Part shown: positions 38,664-40,813 of the stretch, piece after piece | Layout: each line of letters opens with the position of its first letter | How positions within the stretch are numbered: position 1 is the first letter of the stretch | Source: Phycisphaeraceae bacterium | Lineage (GTDB): Bacteria; Planctomycetota; Phycisphaerae; Phycisphaerales; Phycisphaeraceae | Assembly (NCBI GenBank): GCA_028280965.1 | Contig: JANQKT010000099.1 | Coordinates: 1-40,813 of the forward strand | Reading direction: 5' to 3' | Length of the DNA stretch: 40,813 bases | Made by a program: the position numbers and the translations under genes | The notes under the pieces: generated by a model | The model's input: the letters and a program-made list of their open reading frames with translations, nothing else | Databases searched by the model: none | Told to the model about the DNA's origin: nothing

Positions 38664-38921
38664 TCAGTTCATCCATAGCTCAATGTAAGTGGCAATGCCA
38701 ACAAAAATGCCGACTACAAAAAATGACCAACCGATGAATCGTGAAACCAAAACAATGTCTTTGTCAGAGAACCGCATTTTCTCCCACTCGCTTACGTAAT
38801 TGGTGCAGAAGTTCCATGCTTGGCGAGGCCACATTGTCGTTATTAAGCCAGTGACAATCAATATAAGTGAGAGTGTGTAAAACAAGATTTGCTCAACAAC
38901 AGTCACAACAAAGGCCCTCAA
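38664..38921 (-). CDS. Small two-helix membrane protein (85 aa), A+T-rich
   Basis: MRAFVVTVVEQILFYTLSLILIVTGLITTMW is one membrane helix and FIGWSFFVVGIFVGIATYIEL the other, with a charged middle. The start overlaps the stop of the upstream acyltransferase gene (ATGA, 38918-38921), so it is likely co-translated. Base composition is far lower in G+C than both neighbours. No family was recognised. Recent acquisition or relaxed constraint are both possible. Confidence 0.7.
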   Translation of the reverse strand: MRAFVVTVVEQILFYTLSLILIVTGLITTMWPRQAWNFCTNYVSEWEKMRFSDKDIVLVSRFIGWSFFVVGIFVGIATYIELWMN

Positions 38922-40714
38922 TCTGAGTGACGCCTTACCTCGTGATACCTCAAATAAACCTCACCCGTCTCGTTCCCGAGATACTTCTTCATCACCCGCT
39001 CATCGATGCTGGGCACGTCGATCAGGATCAGGCCGTCCAGCACATCGCCAAAATCAGGGTCGACGTTAAAGCCCATCAACTGCCCGTTTAGTTTCAGGTA
39101 CTGCTTGAGCAGGATCGGGATCGGCTTGCCGTCCGCTTCGAGCTCACTGACCAATTCGTTGATCTCCTCCATCGAGCCGGCGACGGTCGAGAACGCTCGG
39201 CGGTCGAACTTGCGGACCTCCTTGCGTTTCATCGGGTTGCGCGGGGAGACCAGCTTCGCCAGATCCGGCAGGAACTTGTGCAGCGTCAGGAACGCGGTGA
39301 GCAGGTGCTTGCTCATCGAGGTGTACTCGGCGGAGATCGACACCGGGCCGAATAACCGGCGGTACCGCGGGTTCTTGCACAGGTACGCGCCGATGCCTTT
39401 CCACAAGAGCATCAGCGGGGCGTAGCTGCGCTGGTACTCGACGGCGACCCACGACCGGCCGAGCTCGAGCGCGGGGTCGATCTGCTGCAACAGGTTCTTG
39501 CGGAACTTAAACAGGGTGTTCGTGTACAGCCCGTCCTTGCCCTGGTTGGGCAGGATCTCATCGGTCGGGCCCAGGCGGTAACCGCCGACGACCTCGGACT
39601 TGTCTCGGTGCCAGACGACGAGCTGGATGTAGGTGTCGTCGAAGCGGTCGATGTCGGTCTCGAGCCCGGTGCCCTCGCCGACATCGCGGAAGGTGAGCTC
39701 GCGGAGCCGGCCGAGCTCGCGCATCAGGCCGGGCGATTGGTGCTTGCGCATGTACAACACATCGAACTCGCCCTGCGTGAGCAGGTGCTGGTCGCTCGGC
39801 AGGTCGGCGACCTCGTCAACAAGCGTCTGCTTCGGCGTCGGGCCGATGACGGGCACGGCGTCGGTCAGGTTCTCGGGGGCGGTGTCGCGTTTACCCTCGG
39901 GCTTGAGCAGGTACGTGCGGACGCGGAGATAGTCGTTGAGGTTGTTCGGGTCGTCGAACCGGGCCAGCCGCTTGGGCGGGATCGGGCTGCCGATGCGGAC
40001 GGTGACCGTCGCGTTGCGTTTGCGCAGCATCTCGGTCGGCAGCATGGCGGTGCGCAGCCGCGGGTGGATCAGCCCGGCGACCTGGAACAACCGGCTGTTG
40101 TGCCCGTCGAAGAAGATCGGCACGACGGTCGCGCCCGTCTTCTGCACGATGCGCGCGACTGTCGGGTTCCAGTCCGGGTCCACGACCGCGCGCTTGCGGA
40201 GCTTGAGGTGCGAGACCTCCCCGGCGGGGAATGCGCCCATCAGGTGCCCGTCCCTGACCCACTTCATCGCCTGCCGGGTCGGGCCGATATTCCGGCCGAT
40301 CGCGCTTCGCGACTCGAAAGGGTCAACAAAGAAGAAGCTGTCGCGCAGGTCGGGGATCATCGACAGCAGCAGGTTCGCCATGAGCTTGCTGTCCGGGCGG
40401 ACCCCACGGAGCAGCGAGCAGAGGATGAGCCCCTCGATCCCGCCGAACGGGTGGTTGGCGATGACGACGACCGGGCCTTCTTTGGGGACGCGATCGAGCT
40501 GCTCATCGATCGTGTCCACCGTGATGCCCAGAGCGGTGAGCGTCTTGTCGGAGAAGTGACGGCCGTCGTTTTCCCAGGACTGGATCTCTTCGTAGATCGC
40601 GTTCATCGCCGGGAACCGCAGGGCGCGCTCGACGATCGGGCGGGAAGCCCGCAGCACCGTGTCGCGAAGCGGGTGGCTTTTGCCGACGGGGATCTTGAAG
40701 GGTTTGGCGGTCAT
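38918..40714 (-). CDS. olsF: OlsF-like bifunctional acyltransferase (PlsC-type + GNAT-type)
   Basis: A 598-residue fusion. Residues about 20-270 form a PlsC-like O-acyltransferase with NHPFGG (N87-G92) and FPAGE (161-165). Residues about 310-560 resemble the hemolysin/OlsB-type N-acyltransferase (LGRLRELTFRDVGEGTG, LVVWHRDKSEVVGGYRLG, RSWVAVEYQ). This domain order is that of OlsF, which makes ornithine (amino-acid) lipids in two steps. The acceptor amino acid cannot be read from sequence. The gene converges on the hydrolase/DedA/ATP-grasp fusion. Part of its 5' region is duplicated upstream at 40745-40813. Confidence 0.88.
   Translation of the reverse strand: MTAKPFKIPVGKSHPLRDTVLRASRPIVERALRFPAMNAIYEEIQSWENDGRHFSDKTLTALGITVDTIDEQLDRVPKEGPVVVIANHPFGGIEGLILCSLLRGVRPDSKLMANLLLSMIPDLRDSFFFVDPFESRSAIGRNIGPTRQAMKWVRDGHLMGAFPAGEVSHLKLRKRAVVDPDWNPTVARIVQKTGATVVPIFFDGHNSRLFQVAGLIHPRLRTAMLPTEMLRKRNATVTVRIGSPIPPKRLARFDDPNNLNDYLRVRTYLLKPEGKRDTAPENLTDAVPVIGPTPKQTLVDEVADLPSDQHLLTQGEFDVLYMRKHQSPGLMRELGRLRELTFRDVGEGTGLETDIDRFDDTYIQLVVWHRDKSEVVGGYRLGPTDEILPNQGKDGLYTNTLFKFRKNLLQQIDPALELGRSWVAVEYQRSYAPLMLLWKGIGAYLCKNPRYRRLFGPVSISAEYTSMSKHLLTAFLTLHKFLPDLAKLVSPRNPMKRKEVRKFDRRAFSTVAGSMEEINELVSELEADGKPIPILLKQYLKLNGQLMGFNVDPDFGDVLDGLILIDVPSIDERVMKKYLGNETGEVYLRYHEVRRHSD
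40523..40591. repeat. 69-base duplicated segment, copy inside olsF-like gene
   Basis: This segment encodes residues 42-64 of the acyltransferase (EEIQSWENDGRHFSDKTLTALGI). It matches 40745-40813 at 67 of 69 positions, in the same orientation, 222 bases apart. Confidence 0.9.
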
Positions 40715-40723
40715 AGTGGTGAA

Positions 40724-40813
40724 CTACGCAGGCTGCCCGTCCCGGATGCCCAGAGCGGTGAGCGTCTTGTCGGAGGAGTGACGGCCGGCGTTTTCCCAGG
40801 ACTGGATCTCTTC
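40724..40813 (-). pseudogene. Truncated olsF-like fragment at the window edge
   Basis: Reading in from the right edge, the - strand frame encodes EEIQSWENAGRHSSDKTLTALGI, nearly identical to residues 42-64 of the adjacent olsF-like protein (D50A, F54S). It then diverges into RDGQPA and stops at TAG (40724-40726). The match is 67 of 69 bases (40745-40813) and runs off the window. It is either the end of a truncated second copy or the mark of a recent partial duplication. Confidence 0.65.

Noticed and set aside
1-40813. CRISPR array, tRNA genes or insertion sequences
   Set aside because: No regularly spaced repeats, no cloverleaf with a recognisable anticodon arm and no transposase frame were seen. 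The only longer repeat is the 69-base olsF duplication.

Overview
The window looks like a G+C-rich bacterial chromosome of the phylum Planctomycetota, most likely class Phycisphaerae. The evidence is a complete S10-spc-alpha ribosomal operon with several departures from the enterobacterial layout (no adk after secY, no rpmD after rpsE, no rpsD before rpoA, a 41-residue L36 in place of the usual 37-38-residue form, long acidic tails on S5 and L17), together with a microcompartment locus of the type described from Planctomycetes and Verrucomicrobia (PV-type). The class-level call is inference. No gap between called genes exceeds about 250 bases. I found no tRNA, rRNA, CRISPR array, transposase or integrase.

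Layout. (1) 1-14141, + strand: end of rplW, then rplB-rpsS-rplV-rpsC-rplP-rpmC-rpsQ-rplN-rplX-rplE-rpsN-rpsH-rplF-rplR-rpsE-rplO-secY-map-infA-rpmJ-rpsM-rpsK-rpoA-rplQ, closed by a clear intrinsic terminator. The spacers of this operon carry families of very short palindromes, including strings of mini-hairpins with C-GNA-G triloops. (2) 14250-18665, + strand: surE, mgtE, holA and a lipoprotein gene. (3) 18680-26710, - strand: a twelve-gene microcompartment operon read as pduL, BMC-H, BMC-H, ackA, BMC-H, BMC-P, CoA-acylating aldehyde dehydrogenase, BMC-P, BMC-P, class II aldolase, lactate/malate-type dehydrogenase and a DeoR regulator. A second DeoR regulator is transcribed divergently (26956-27720). 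The A+T-rich divergent spacer has a near-consensus promoter whose -35 box overlaps repeated sequences that look like operators.

How the microcompartment genes fit together: the aldolase would split a deoxysugar 1-phosphate (fuculose- or rhamnulose-1-phosphate) to DHAP and lactaldehyde. The aldehyde dehydrogenase makes lactyl-CoA, PduL makes the acyl phosphate and returns CoA, and acetate kinase makes ATP. The dehydrogenase probably recycles NAD(H). Encapsulation-type helices are visible on PduL and the aldehyde dehydrogenase (N-terminal) and on the aldolase (C-terminal). Three BMC-H proteins with three different pore loops, one with a pore cysteine, and three BMC-P pentamers make up the shell.

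(4) 27756-29630, - strand: a DUF3467-like protein and xylulokinase. (5) 29707-34421: a divergent redox locus. A membrane-anchored HEAT-like/cupredoxin fusion is on the - strand. On the + strand are two tiny membrane proteins, a ferric-reductase-like/Rieske fusion and a membrane-anchored protein with a Cys/His motif. I know of no named system with this composition, and it is one of the two best candidates for something undescribed. (6) 34583-38660, + strand: a DinB-like protein, an NRDE/TANGO2-family protein and a 927-residue fusion of alpha/beta hydrolase, DedA membrane domain and ATP-grasp-like domain, the other strong candidate. (7) 38664-40714, - strand: a small A+T-rich membrane-protein gene and an OlsF-like bifunctional acyltransferase (ornithine-lipid type). 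A 69-base near-copy of part of that gene lies at the window's right edge.
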